A stretch of 37,121 bases of DNA from a virus, in IMG/VR virus record IMGVR_UViG_3300038701_000900, positions 1 through 37,121 of that record, one strand, 5' to 3'. Shown here one piece after another: positions 29,274-37,121 of this stretch (its first letter is position 1; each line of letters opens with the position of its first letter). The translations under genes were made by a program, and so were the position numbers. The notes under the pieces were generated by a model, which was given only the letters and a program-made list of their open reading frames with translations, searched no databases and was not told where the DNA came from.

Positions 29274-29788
29274 GCAGAAGCGTAAGCAACACACTTAAGG
29301 CGCAGGTATTCGCCCAAGAGATGAGCGATGTTGCTATATATCTGGTGACTATTAGCCACGCTAACTTGGCTGAGGATATTTTGTTAAGCTCTGACCCAAC
29401 CGAGGTTCTTTCAAGCGGGGTGCGCGGGACGATATCAAACAGTTTGGAATATGTGCAGCTTCCTTTTGAAATTGTTTTTCAAGAGCAAACCGAAAACTTA
29501 TTAGCGCGCGCCGTTATTCGCATGGATAATATAAGCAGAGAGATCATGCAGGCCGTTAGACTTGCTAGCGGTAGCGCACCCAGCGTTAAAATTCAAATCG
29601 TTCTAGCCTCCGACCCTGACACCGTTGAAATAGAAATTGACGACCTTAAGATGAATAACATTAGAGGATCGGCAACAATCGTTGAAGCCGATTTACAACC
29701 GCCCATTTTACAAGGTGAGAAGTACCCAAAGAACACAATCAATCAAGCAGATTTTCCGGGTGTGTTTGGCGCGCCAACAAGGTCATAA
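29270..29788 (+). CDS. Tail-tip protein (DUF1833, gpL-like)
   Basis: A 172-residue protein; N-terminal VSNTLKAQVFAQEMSDVAIY, the central ENLLARAVIRMDNISREIMQ, and the terminal NQADFPGVFG motif are diagnostic of DUF1833, which takes the place of lambda L in many phages. Next in order before the NlpC/P60 peptidase. Confidence 0.85.
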   Translation: MSRSVSNTLKAQVFAQEMSDVAIYLVTISHANLAEDILLSSDPTEVLSSGVRGTISNSLEYVQLPFEIVFQEQTENLLARAVIRMDNISREIMQAVRLASGSAPSVKIQIVLASDPDTVEIEIDDLKMNNIRGSATIVEADLQPPILQGEKYPKNTINQADFPGVFGAPTRS

Positions 29789-29789
29789 T

Positions 29790-30200
29790 ATGGATTTTAA
29801 CAAATACGTTGAGATGAATATCCCATTCAAGGAAAAGGGCCGTGACCTAGGCGGTCTAGATTGCTGGGGCTTGGTGAAGCTGTTTTATCAAGAAGAACTT
29901 GGCATAACCCTGCCGGACTATCAAGAAAACTATAAAAAAACCAGTGATGCCGAAATTGCCGACACAATAGAGGTTGAAAGTGAAAAAGATTGGATTTCTG
30001 TTGATAGCGCAATAAACGGGGATGTGATATTATGCAGAATGCGAGGCCGTCCGATGCACGTAGGTATTTATAAGGCTCCGCATTTTATGCTACACATAGA
30101 ACGTGGTAACACTGTCGCACTAGAAAAGATTAATAATAGCAAATGGAAACACAGAATTTTACAGATAGTACGGCCCAGACAGTCAGCGTTCACGCAGTAA
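29790..30200 (+). CDS. Tail-tip NlpC/P60 peptidase (gpK-like)
   Basis: A 136-residue Cys peptidase of NlpC/P60 type: GGLDCWGLVKLFYQEELG (catalytic Cys), RPMHVGIYK (His) and a later polar site, FMLHIERG. It opens peptidoglycan locally during DNA entry. Start at ATG 29790, one nt after the previous stop. The last 58 nt overlap the J-like gene. Confidence 0.87.
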   Translation: MDFNKYVEMNIPFKEKGRDLGGLDCWGLVKLFYQEELGITLPDYQENYKKTSDAEIADTIEVESEKDWISVDSAINGDVILCRMRGRPMHVGIYKAPHFMLHIERGNTVALEKINNSKWKHRILQIVRPRQSAFTQ

Positions 30201-33200
30201 CTAACCCGTTCGGGGTTGGTCACGTAAAGCATTGCTTTGACCACGGGAGTACATTAGCGGAAATATTGGCTAGATCGTGCGGCGATTTACTCAAATACAA
30301 GCCCATTGTTTTCATAGACGATCACAAGATATACCCAGAATTTTATCATGTGATTAAGCCCAAGCCCGGTCAAATTATATCGATTCGTATGTACCCTATG
30401 GGCGGGGGTGGCGGGGATGGCAAAAACCCATTGGCAACAGTTTTGAGTATTGCGCTTGTGGTTGCTGCGCCTTACGCTGGCGCTGCGTTGGCAAGCAGTT
30501 TTGGGTTTGCTGCCACAACTGCGGCGGGTGCAGCTTCTTTTGCGACCATCGCCTTTACAGGAGCCGTGAATGCAGTAGGCGGCTTGCTGATCAATGCCCT
30601 TGCTCCACCAGCGACCCCAAAAATAAACAGCATACAATCTGGTACAGCGAGCGCCGATGTCTCGCAAACATATTTTATCCAAGGGGCGCGAAATAGCTTG
30701 ACACCATTTGGTACTGTTCCCGAGGTTTTGGGTACGCATAGAATTGTACCGCCGCTTGCCGTGCAAACCTATACGGAAGTCAGTGGCGATATTGTATATT
30801 CGCGCCAGATGTTTGCCCTTAGCAATGGCAAGCTATCAGTCAGCAATGAGCGGCTTGGCGAGACATCATTGGATGACTACACAGGAGTTTCAGAGGAGAA
30901 TTTTTTTGACGGCAACAGCACAGATGACAGCAATTTAATACCATCCATTGTCACGCAGAATGATTTGAACGTTACGCTCGATTTAGGCGGTGCGTTTGTA
31001 TCTCGAACAACGGCGGCAAATATTGATGAATTTGAGGTTGACATCAGTTTTCCGCAGGGGCTGGTAACATTTGACACAGAGCCAAACCAGAGCGGCGCAG
31101 CATCTGGCGACAAGCGCACCGCTAGCGTTACATTCACTATTGAGTACGCACCAACTGGCACTGGATCATGGACAAGCGTGAACAAGACCGTCACAAGGAC
31201 TCTGGCTGCGTCTTTTGTCAATTCGTACAGGTTTACGGTTCCGCGTGGACAATACGACGTGCGCATCAAAAAGATCAGCAGCACTGGCGAAGATACAACG
31301 GACACGACACGCGATGACGCAAGCTGGATTGTGCTGCGCAGTATCACCAATGAAAACCCTGTCAACGTTGATGGTGTTTCTCTAAAGGCGCTTAGAATAC
31401 AAGGCACAGATCAATTGAACGGGGCTGTTGACGACTATAACTGCGACGCATCCAGAAAAATACCAGACTGGAGCGGATCATCATGGGTTGCGGATCAAAT
31501 AACAAGCAACCCTGCGTCAATTTATAGATTTGTTCTGCTTTCAGACACAGCCAAAACACCCATTTCTAGCACACGAGTTGACGATAGCGCCATACAGGAC
31601 TGGCATACGTTCTGCGCAAATAAGGGGCTTACATACGATTCATATATTGATTATGACGCAGACCGAGAATCACTACTGCGCGAAATTGCTGCCGCAGGAC
31701 TTGCCACCCCTGCTATTGTCGATAACAAATATAGCGTTGTTGTTGACAATGAAAAATCAGATATTATCCAACACATTTCCCAGCGCAATAGTTTTAACTA
31801 TTCATATGAAAAAAACTTTGCAACTCAGCCGCACGCTTTTCGCATCCCGTTTTTAAACAAGGACGCTGATTATTTGCGCGACGAAATTATTGTGTATGAC
31901 GATGGGTACGACGCAACAAATGCCACCGAGCTTGAGCAAATAGATTTTCCGGGCGTTGTCACCGCTGAAAATAATTACAAACTTGGCAGGCATCGTATGG
32001 CTGAGATTAGACTGAGACCAGATGCGCACCGCGTCACAATGGATATTGAAAATATTGTAGCAACACGTGGTGATCGCGTGAAGTTTTCGCACGACGTTGC
32101 CCTGATTGGCCTTAAAACGGGCAGGGTTAAATCAGTGACCACCAGTGGCAGCGATATTACGTCTATTACTGTAGACGAGCAAATCCAGATGGAATCTGAT
32201 AAAAGCTATTCAATGGAATTTTGGCTGTCTACTGGTGAATCCTTAACCGTTGCGGTCAACACGGTAGCAGGAAACACATACAGCCTGACGTTCTCAACCC
32301 CTGTGCCAACATCAACGGGATTAGATGCGGGTGATTTGTTTAGTTTTGGAGAAACCAACAGCGTGACGATTGATGCACTTGTGCATAGCATTACACCGCA
32401 GGAGGATTTTCTTGCTGAAATCAAGCTAATTGATTATGCGCCCGGTGTTTTCACCGCAGCCGATGGAACAATCCCAACATATAACAATAACATCACCACA
32501 CCGATTGAATTTACGCGGCCTAAAGCGCCAGAGCTTGTGGCGATACAATCGGATGAGTTTGTTCAAATTAGGAATATAGACAATTCCATAAGCAGCAGAA
32601 TGGTCATCACGCTGAAAAATAATAATTTGTTTGGTGTGTCAACAAACGTGCTAATCAGAGAAATCGGCGACGATGAATATGCGCCAGCCAATACCGTGCA
32701 AAAAGACCCTGAGCGCGTTGTAATTGAGGGACTGCAACAGGGCGCTGTTTATGACATACGAATCTTTTACCGCAGACTTGGCGGTGCTGAATTAAGCAGT
32801 AATAGCTTGTCAGATTTTCTGGATATTAATGGCGAAACCTTTATCGGAGAAGGATCGCCTCCGCCAGATGTTACTGGACTAGAAATCACGGTTCGCGGAG
32901 AAAACGTGCGATTGTCGTGGTTGCCAGTCAATGTTATAGACCTTGACCATTATGAGGTTCGGTTTACGCAACAGACAAGCGGCGCAACGTGGGCCAATGG
33001 TCTTGCGCTAGATAACACGATACCCGCCAATGTTAGCTCTATTAATGTACCGTCTGGAATTGGTACATATATGATCAAAGCGGTTGACAGGCAGGGTAAT
33101 TATTCAGAAAGCCCCGCGCTTGCTGTTACCACTGTCGGCAAACTACTGAACTTAAATGTTGTGCAAACAATTACGGAAGCGCCAACATGGGCTGGAACCA

Positions 33201-33919
33201 ACAACAACACGGTTGTCGACGGCGGGGAGTTAAAGCTAGGCGGTAGTGATAATATAGACGACTGGGCGCTGGTTGATGATATCGGCCTTTGGGATTACGG
33301 CGACGCTGGTGTTGCTGAAACTGGAACTTACACATTTGCAACTAGTGTTGACCTTGGTGCGGTGTACGACAATGTTCTAAGCGCAGCGCTTAGCGTGTTT
33401 GGCGAGGGTGTCTTTGATGAGGTGGATAGCTGGGGGCTTGTTGATGATCGCGACAACTGGGATGGTGTATCACCCGACCAGTATATTGTTGAGATTCAGG
33501 TGAGAACAACCAACGACGACCCTAGTGGGTCGCCCACATGGAGCGAGTGGACACCGCTTCGACCGTTAGGAGAATACACGGCGCGTGGATTTGAGTTTAG
33601 ACTGTTTTTAGCAAGGCTTGTTGATGATGTTACCCCCGTTGTCAGTGCGGTCAGTGTTACGGTTGATATGCCAGACAGGTTGGAAGACAGTAACGGAATT
33701 AGTAGTGGTACTGGTGGAAAATCTGTTTTGTTTAATGAAGCGTTTAGAGCGGCACCAACCGTTGAGATTACCGTGAATGATTTGGATACTGGGGATTATA
33801 TGGTTGGGCCTACGAATGTAACAGCGACAGGATTTGATATAGAATTCTTCAATAGCGTCGGAACGTCTGTTGACCGCACGTTTTCTTACGTGGCAAAAGG
33901 TTATGGAAGAGTTTCATAA
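30143..33919 (+). CDS. Central tail-tip / host-specificity protein (J-like) with gpI-like N-terminus
   Basis: A 1258-residue tip protein. N-terminal part (1-85) holds VSVHAVTNPFGVGHVKHCFD, a tail-assembly gpI-type segment fused to J, followed by a Gly/Ala-rich hydrophobic stretch (about 85-155). The J core shows TYFIQGARNSLTPFGTVPEV, VGHVK-type and FNYSYEKNFATQPHAFRIPF motifs. A fibronectin type III-like domain lies around 905-1000 (VTGLEITVRGENVRLSWLPV, YMIKAVDRQGNYSESPA). The C-terminal domain, about 1010-1258, is variable and probably reads the host receptor. Start at 30143 inside the peptidase gene has weak ribosome site support. Confidence 0.9.
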   Translation: METQNFTDSTAQTVSVHAVTNPFGVGHVKHCFDHGSTLAEILARSCGDLLKYKPIVFIDDHKIYPEFYHVIKPKPGQIISIRMYPMGGGGGDGKNPLATVLSIALVVAAPYAGAALASSFGFAATTAAGAASFATIAFTGAVNAVGGLLINALAPPATPKINSIQSGTASADVSQTYFIQGARNSLTPFGTVPEVLGTHRIVPPLAVQTYTEVSGDIVYSRQMFALSNGKLSVSNERLGETSLDDYTGVSEENFFDGNSTDDSNLIPSIVTQNDLNVTLDLGGAFVSRTTAANIDEFEVDISFPQGLVTFDTEPNQSGAASGDKRTASVTFTIEYAPTGTGSWTSVNKTVTRTLAASFVNSYRFTVPRGQYDVRIKKISSTGEDTTDTTRDDASWIVLRSITNENPVNVDGVSLKALRIQGTDQLNGAVDDYNCDASRKIPDWSGSSWVADQITSNPASIYRFVLLSDTAKTPISSTRVDDSAIQDWHTFCANKGLTYDSYIDYDADRESLLREIAAAGLATPAIVDNKYSVVVDNEKSDIIQHISQRNSFNYSYEKNFATQPHAFRIPFLNKDADYLRDEIIVYDDGYDATNATELEQIDFPGVVTAENNYKLGRHRMAEIRLRPDAHRVTMDIENIVATRGDRVKFSHDVALIGLKTGRVKSVTTSGSDITSITVDEQIQMESDKSYSMEFWLSTGESLTVAVNTVAGNTYSLTFSTPVPTSTGLDAGDLFSFGETNSVTIDALVHSITPQEDFLAEIKLIDYAPGVFTAADGTIPTYNNNITTPIEFTRPKAPELVAIQSDEFVQIRNIDNSISSRMVITLKNNNLFGVSTNVLIREIGDDEYAPANTVQKDPERVVIEGLQQGAVYDIRIFYRRLGGAELSSNSLSDFLDINGETFIGEGSPPPDVTGLEITVRGENVRLSWLPVNVIDLDHYEVRFTQQTSGATWANGLALDNTIPANVSSINVPSGIGTYMIKAVDRQGNYSESPALAVTTVGKLLNLNVVQTITEAPTWAGTNNNTVVDGGELKLGGSDNIDDWALVDDIGLWDYGDAGVAETGTYTFATSVDLGAVYDNVLSAALSVFGEGVFDEVDSWGLVDDRDNWDGVSPDQYIVEIQVRTTNDDPSGSPTWSEWTPLRPLGEYTARGFEFRLFLARLVDDVTPVVSAVSVTVDMPDRLEDSNGISSGTGGKSVLFNEAFRAAPTVEITVNDLDTGDYMVGPTNVTATGFDIEFFNSVGTSVDRTFSYVAKGYGRVS

Positions 33920-33959
33920 TGTATGTTAGAATTTAAACCCGAGAATAGGAATTTTTTAA

Positions 33960-34880
33960 ATGACACAATCGACCGACATTACACTGTCTAATCAATCAGG
34001 CTCATCATACCGTGCGGAGCATAATAGTATCAACCAAGCTTTTGGAAGCTTGCACAAGGGATCAAGTGAACCGTCGTATGTCGTAACAGGCATGATGTGG
34101 ATCGACGACAGCTCTACGCCTTGGGTGGTCAAGGTTTATGATGGCACGACTTCCAATGCGTTTATGGAGATTGACCCGACCGGAAATACATTTACCTTAA
34201 TCAATCAGGGCGACGGTGATGCGCGCACTGAGTTAGGCAATATCGGTCAGGTGCAAGATGGAGGGTTTAATATTCTTAGCTCTGTCGCTGGCACAAATAC
34301 AATAACAGGGTCACTGACTCCTGCGATTACGGCCTATGCGACGGGTATGGTTATATTTTTTACACCAGCTGCCGATAATACTGGCGCTGTTACTATTAAT
34401 GTCAATAGTGTTGGTGCTAAGGCATTGCAGGTGAACGGTTCTGCACTCACTGGTGGCGAGTGTAGCACATCGTCGGTGCATGGGGTTGTTTACGATGGCA
34501 CGCAATTCCAATTAATAAACCCCGCTGTTTTAGCTTCTGAATCTGTCACAGCAAGCAATCTTGATAGAACTGTCAACGCGATTGGCTCTATTGGCGGCGG
34601 CACGCAGGATATTGATCTTGATAGCGGTAGGACAGTCACAGGAACGGTGGATACAAGCACGACCACGTTCACTTTTTCTAATCCATTAAGTGGTTCGGAT
34701 GCTTTTGACCTATACCTAACCAACGGCGGCTCACAAACCGTAAACTGGCCTGCTTCGGTTGACTGGGCTGGAGGCACTGCGCCGACACTAACAAGCAGTG
34801 GGTTGGATCATTTGGTGTTTACAACACCCGATGGCGGCACAACTTGGTATGGCTACGTTGCCGGATTGGATATGCAGTAA
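33960..34880 (+). CDS. Putative tail fibre protein, 306 aa
   Basis: Starts with AGGAA upstream. N-terminal MTQSTDITLSNQSGSSYRAE, a segment of 7-10 repeats (ITLSNQ..., ADNTGAVTINVNSVGAKALQ, GSALTGGECS) typical of trimeric tail-fibre or tail-spike shafts, and a C-terminal globular part with TWYGYVAGLDMQ. Low Lys, high Thr/Ser/Gly. Directly follows J and shares a TAATG junction with the next gene. Receptor or sugar binding is likely by position. Confidence 0.7.
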   Translation: MTQSTDITLSNQSGSSYRAEHNSINQAFGSLHKGSSEPSYVVTGMMWIDDSSTPWVVKVYDGTTSNAFMEIDPTGNTFTLINQGDGDARTELGNIGQVQDGGFNILSSVAGTNTITGSLTPAITAYATGMVIFFTPAADNTGAVTINVNSVGAKALQVNGSALTGGECSTSSVHGVVYDGTQFQLINPAVLASESVTASNLDRTVNAIGSIGGGTQDIDLDSGRTVTGTVDTSTTTFTFSNPLSGSDAFDLYLTNGGSQTVNWPASVDWAGGTAPTLTSSGLDHLVFTTPDGGTTWYGYVAGLDMQ

Positions 34881-35632
34881 TGTTGCCGTATCATAAAAAA
34901 TTGTTGAGCGCTGTTGGCTCTGGTGGTGGTGGGGCGCTAGAGGTAAATGCGGTTACGTTTAACGGCAGCACGCGCCTTTTGAGGGGCGCAGACCTCACAG
35001 GACTAAGTGACGGAAAGCAAGGAACAATTAGCTTTTGGATTAAATTGGATTCTACATCTGGGCAGATGGTTTATAAGAATTTAAATGGTAGGGTAAGACT
35101 GCAATTTGGCGGTGATGGTAAAATATACTTACTTGCTGAAAACTCTTCCTCATCCTTGATTTTATTCCTAAATAGTGACACTGCTTACACACCGTCTGAC
35201 GGGTGGCTCCATGTCATAGCATCTTGGGATTTGGCGGCAACGACAGCTTATCTATACGTCAATGACAGCAATGACGATGTTACGCCGACAACTGTAACAA
35301 ACGATACAATAGATTACACGTCCCCTAACCATGAAATAGGCTCGGATGACGGTAGTTCTTCATTTTTAGATAGCGACCTTGCTGAGTATTATTTTGCAAC
35401 AGAATATGTTGACATATCATCCGAGACTGAACGCCGTAAGTTTATAACAGCCGATGGAAAGCCAGCAGACCTTGGAGCGGACGGCTCCACGCCAACTGGC
35501 ACATCACCAGTCATGTATTTATCAAATCGCCCCGGAGATAGCGCAAGCGATTTTGCAACCAACAGAGGAACAGGCGGCGACTTTAGTATAACAGGGACGC
35601 TGACCACAGCAACAACATCACCAAGCGATTAG
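34880..35632 (+). CDS. LamG/concanavalin-like tail-associated protein, 250 aa
   Basis: Starts at ATG 34880 in TAATG overlap with the preceding fibre (the earlier ATG at 34844 is less likely). After a Gly/Ser hinge the segment FNGSTRLLRGADLTGLSDGK, SFWIKLDSTSGQM, GWLHVIASWDLAATTAYLYV and SPNHEIGSDDG fits the beta-sandwich of laminin G-like lectin domains (pattern W-H-V-x-x-x-W). Probably carbohydrate binding at the tail tip. Family assignment is from the motif only. Confidence 0.75.
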   Translation: MLPYHKKLLSAVGSGGGGALEVNAVTFNGSTRLLRGADLTGLSDGKQGTISFWIKLDSTSGQMVYKNLNGRVRLQFGGDGKIYLLAENSSSSLILFLNSDTAYTPSDGWLHVIASWDLAATTAYLYVNDSNDDVTPTTVTNDTIDYTSPNHEIGSDDGSSSFLDSDLAEYYFATEYVDISSETERRKFITADGKPADLGADGSTPTGTSPVMYLSNRPGDSASDFATNRGTGGDFSITGTLTTATTSPSD

Positions 35633-35640
35633 AGGAAAAT

Positions 35641-36174
35641 ATGTACGCACTAATAGAAAACGACACAATCACACGCACAACAAACAACCTAAAGCAGGAA
35701 TTTCCAAACACGTCTTTTCCGCGCCCCCTTCCTGACTCGCACGAAGGATGGGTCAAGGTTGTTGACGCTGGTGGTTCTGATTTTACCAAACGCGGCGATG
35801 TTACGCTGGTTGAGGGTGTGCCAACACAGCAATACGTTGCAGACGACGATTTAAAACAATCTTACCTCGCCACATACCGCGAGCAGAAAATCGTCGAAGG
35901 TATTACAGTAAGCGGCCTAGCTCTAGGCGGCGATGATAAAACACTTGTGCGCGTGGCAGGAGCAAGAATCAAGGCCGATGCAGACAGCACTTTTACAACC
36001 AAGTGGGCTGGTACAACAACGCTGAATGCCACACAAATCATTGCAGCAAGTGAGGCACTATTGGCGCATGTCGATAAGTGCTTTGAGGCATACGGGGTTG
36101 TGTTGGGTGATATAGATGATTACTCAACCAAAGCAGAAGTAGAAACCGCGTTTGATAACGCATACAACAACTAG
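35641..36174 (+). CDS. DUF4376-like tail protein (tail-fibre-associated), 177 aa
   Basis: The C-terminal half (ARIKADADSTFTTKWAGTTT then LNATQIIAASEALLAHVDKC, FEAYGVVLGDI) has the helical pattern of DUF4376 domains, found next to phage fibre genes and probably involved in fibre assembly. The N-terminal half is Thr/Asn/Pro-rich (FPNTSFPRPLPDSHEGWV). Ribosome site AGAGGAAA. Function uncertain. Confidence 0.65.
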   Translation: MYALIENDTITRTTNNLKQEFPNTSFPRPLPDSHEGWVKVVDAGGSDFTKRGDVTLVEGVPTQQYVADDDLKQSYLATYREQKIVEGITVSGLALGGDDKTLVRVAGARIKADADSTFTTKWAGTTTLNATQIIAASEALLAHVDKCFEAYGVVLGDIDDYSTKAEVETAFDNAYNN

Positions 36175-36184
36175 GAGAACGACT

Positions 36185-36358
36185 ATGAAACTATTTGACG
36201 GTGGAATGCTATTTATTATCAGCCTTATTATTTTTGCGAAGCTGGTTGCTGTTCCTTTGGAGCAGGCCGCAGATGCAAAAGGTAATGTCACAAAAGAAGC
36301 CTACGTCCAAGCGATTGGCCCTGTTGAAGGGTTAGATTACGAGAAGTTAAACAAGTGA
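36185..36358 (+). CDS. Small membrane protein, 57 aa
   Basis: Start at ATG 36185 with AGGAGAACG upstream. N-terminal transmembrane segment at about residues 8-24 (MLFIISLIIFAKLVAVPL), then a short polar tail with EGLDYEKLNK. Followed by TGATG overlap with the next membrane gene. It could be part of the lysis system or a virion-associated small protein. Confidence 0.5.
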   Translation: MKLFDGGMLFIISLIIFAKLVAVPLEQAADAKGNVTKEAYVQAIGPVEGLDYEKLNK

Positions 36359-36573
36359 TGATTGACCCCCAAGAATTTGGCAGATTATGCGGAAACGTTG
36401 AAAGCATCTTAGAGCATGTCAAGGAAAACAAAGCAAGGCTTGATACCGTTGAGGATAAGGTCGAAGGCATTCAGCGTTGGCAGGCCTATATTATTGGGGG
36501 GTTTACCGCTGTAGGCGGTATTCTTGGGGCGTTCATGACAAAAGCCTCTGATGTCATGCACAAGATTTTTTGA
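36358..36573 (+). CDS. Holin-like membrane protein (XhlA/BhlA topology)
   Basis: A 71-residue protein with an N-terminal coiled coil (HVKENKARLDTVEDKVEGI) and a C-terminal transmembrane helix at about residues 42-62 (WQAYIIGGFTAVGGILGAFM), the XhlA/BhlA-type layout seen in phage haemolysin-like holins and accessory holins. Start ATG at 36358 overlaps the TGA upstream; GTG at 36355 is alternative. Functional assignment is tentative. Confidence 0.6.
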   Translation: MIDPQEFGRLCGNVESILEHVKENKARLDTVEDKVEGIQRWQAYIIGGFTAVGGILGAFMTKASDVMHKIF

Positions 36574-36598
36574 TTGTTTTCCAAATATATGCTATAAG
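36570..36598 (+). promoter_or_regulatory. Promoter TTGATT-N17-TATAAG
   Basis: TTGATT 36570-36575 overlaps the stop codon of the previous gene; TATAAG 36593-36598 lies 17 bp away. It would drive the phosphoesterase gene at 36642. Confidence 0.6.
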
Positions 36599-36641
36599 GG
36601 TGTCACTGCGTAACTGCGTTTAACCATAACGAAAGCGCTAT

Positions 36642-37121
36642 ATGAGCCAGCCTTATCCAGAAAGTTTCAAGCTTAAGTCTGTTCAGGACTATATAGATTC
36701 CGGCCTATCGCAAGAGGATTTTTCATCGCAAATTGGCATTGGTAGTGCCACCCTATTTAGGTGGGTAAAAAAATACAAGCCACAAATAGAATATAATGTC
36801 GGAGAATTGGAATCTTTAAAAGGGGTTTCGACTCTTTATGATTCTGATGGGAATGTAAAACAACGATGGGTCAAGACCAGTGTTGCGCTTGAAGAACAGC
36901 AAGAAAGGTTTGAATCTTTTCTTGAAAGCCTGACTAAAGACATCAAGCCAGTTAAGCCGAAAACTTTTAAAAAGCCTGTTCGCGATTTGCTGATGACGGA
37001 TTACATTATCAGCGATTTTCATTTAGGTCAGTATTCGGACGCATTTGAGACTGGCAATAAGTGGGATCTGGATACAGCGCACGATGTTTTATTAGATTAC
37101 ATGCAGGAGGCCATAGACAGC
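36642..37121 (+). CDS. HTH-metallophosphoesterase protein, 3'-truncated by window end
   Basis: Open frame of 160 codons running off the right edge. N-terminal part MSQPYPESFKLKSVQDYIDS, then GLSQEDFSSQIGIGSATLFR, W-V-K-K is a transposase-like helix-turn-helix. After a linker the segment DLLMTDYIISDFHLGQYSDA (residues about 119-138) has the S-D-x-H-L-G metal-binding motif of calcineurin-like phosphoesterases. Phages carry similar HTH-phosphoesterase proteins near their structural or lysis genes. The remaining active site (GDxxD, GNHD, GH) is beyond the edge. Substrate unknown. Confidence 0.75.
   Translation, partial: MSQPYPESFKLKSVQDYIDSGLSQEDFSSQIGIGSATLFRWVKKYKPQIEYNVGELESLKGVSTLYDSDGNVKQRWVKTSVALEEQQERFESFLESLTKDIKPVKPKTFKKPVRDLLMTDYIISDFHLGQYSDAFETGNKWDLDTAHDVLLDYMQEAIDS

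Overview
The window is a slice of a tailed double-stranded DNA bacteriophage of siphovirus type: HK97-fold capsid, long non-contractile tail with a lambda-like tail tip. It starts inside an M15 peptidase gene and ends inside a phosphoesterase gene, so both edges are cut. The host is probably a Gram-negative bacterium, because there is an inner-membrane/outer-membrane spanin pair and a lambda J-type tail-tip protein. Base composition is moderately AT-rich. I see no feature that fixes the host genus. No integrase and no cI-like repressor is visible, so nothing here shows lysogeny, but the genome is incomplete.

Layout. (1) 1-2336, plus strand: a lysis cassette (M15 peptidase endolysin, small membrane protein, i-spanin, overlapping o-spanin lipoprotein) and a probable virion protein. 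(2) 2333-14355, minus strand: one long early/replication block of tightly overlapping genes, read right to left. It holds a DUF1376-free DnaA-like HTH protein, a ribbon-helix-helix-like protein, a Toprim/VirE-type primase-helicase, an SF2 helicase, a VRR-NUC nuclease, a RecE-like exonuclease and a RecT annealing protein. These are followed by many small proteins, a broken leucine-rich-repeat gene with a 60-bp tandem array, a cytosine-methyltransferase-like protein and a tRNA-Gly lying inside a reading frame. One small ribbon-helix-helix gene (8496-8672) runs against the block from a promoter facing the recombination promoter. (3) 14356-14843: a 490-bp divergent control region packed with phased repeats and dyads; it is the best candidate for an origin or early switch. 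(4) 14844-17522, plus strand: small early-right genes, including a second DnaA-domain-IV-like protein, an HTH protein and a superinfection-immunity-like membrane protein. (5) 17605-36174, plus strand: packaging, head and tail genes in canonical order (TerS, TerL, portal, Mu-F-like protein, protease, capsid, head-tail connectors, tail tube, frameshifted chaperone, tape measure, tail tip, fibres). (6) 36185-37121: small membrane proteins (holin candidates) and the start of an HTH-phosphoesterase gene. If the genome is circularly permuted, the lysis genes at both edges could belong to one cassette.

How it works together. Leftward early transcription makes the replication and RecE/RecT-type recombination proteins. 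Rightward transcription gives small regulators and then the virion. Five candidate promoters share TTGATT, a 17-bp spacer and an AT-rich -10 hexamer, which suggests common recognition by host sigma-70. The most notable observations are the tRNA inside an open reading frame, the repeat protein interrupted by two adjacent stops, the 11-bp phased repeats in the divergent region, the DnaA-like pair flanking it, a probable AUA start, and a possible short RNA before the 16.5-kb terminator. Coordinates, motifs and translations were read by eye; family names come from motif and context recognition, not from searches.
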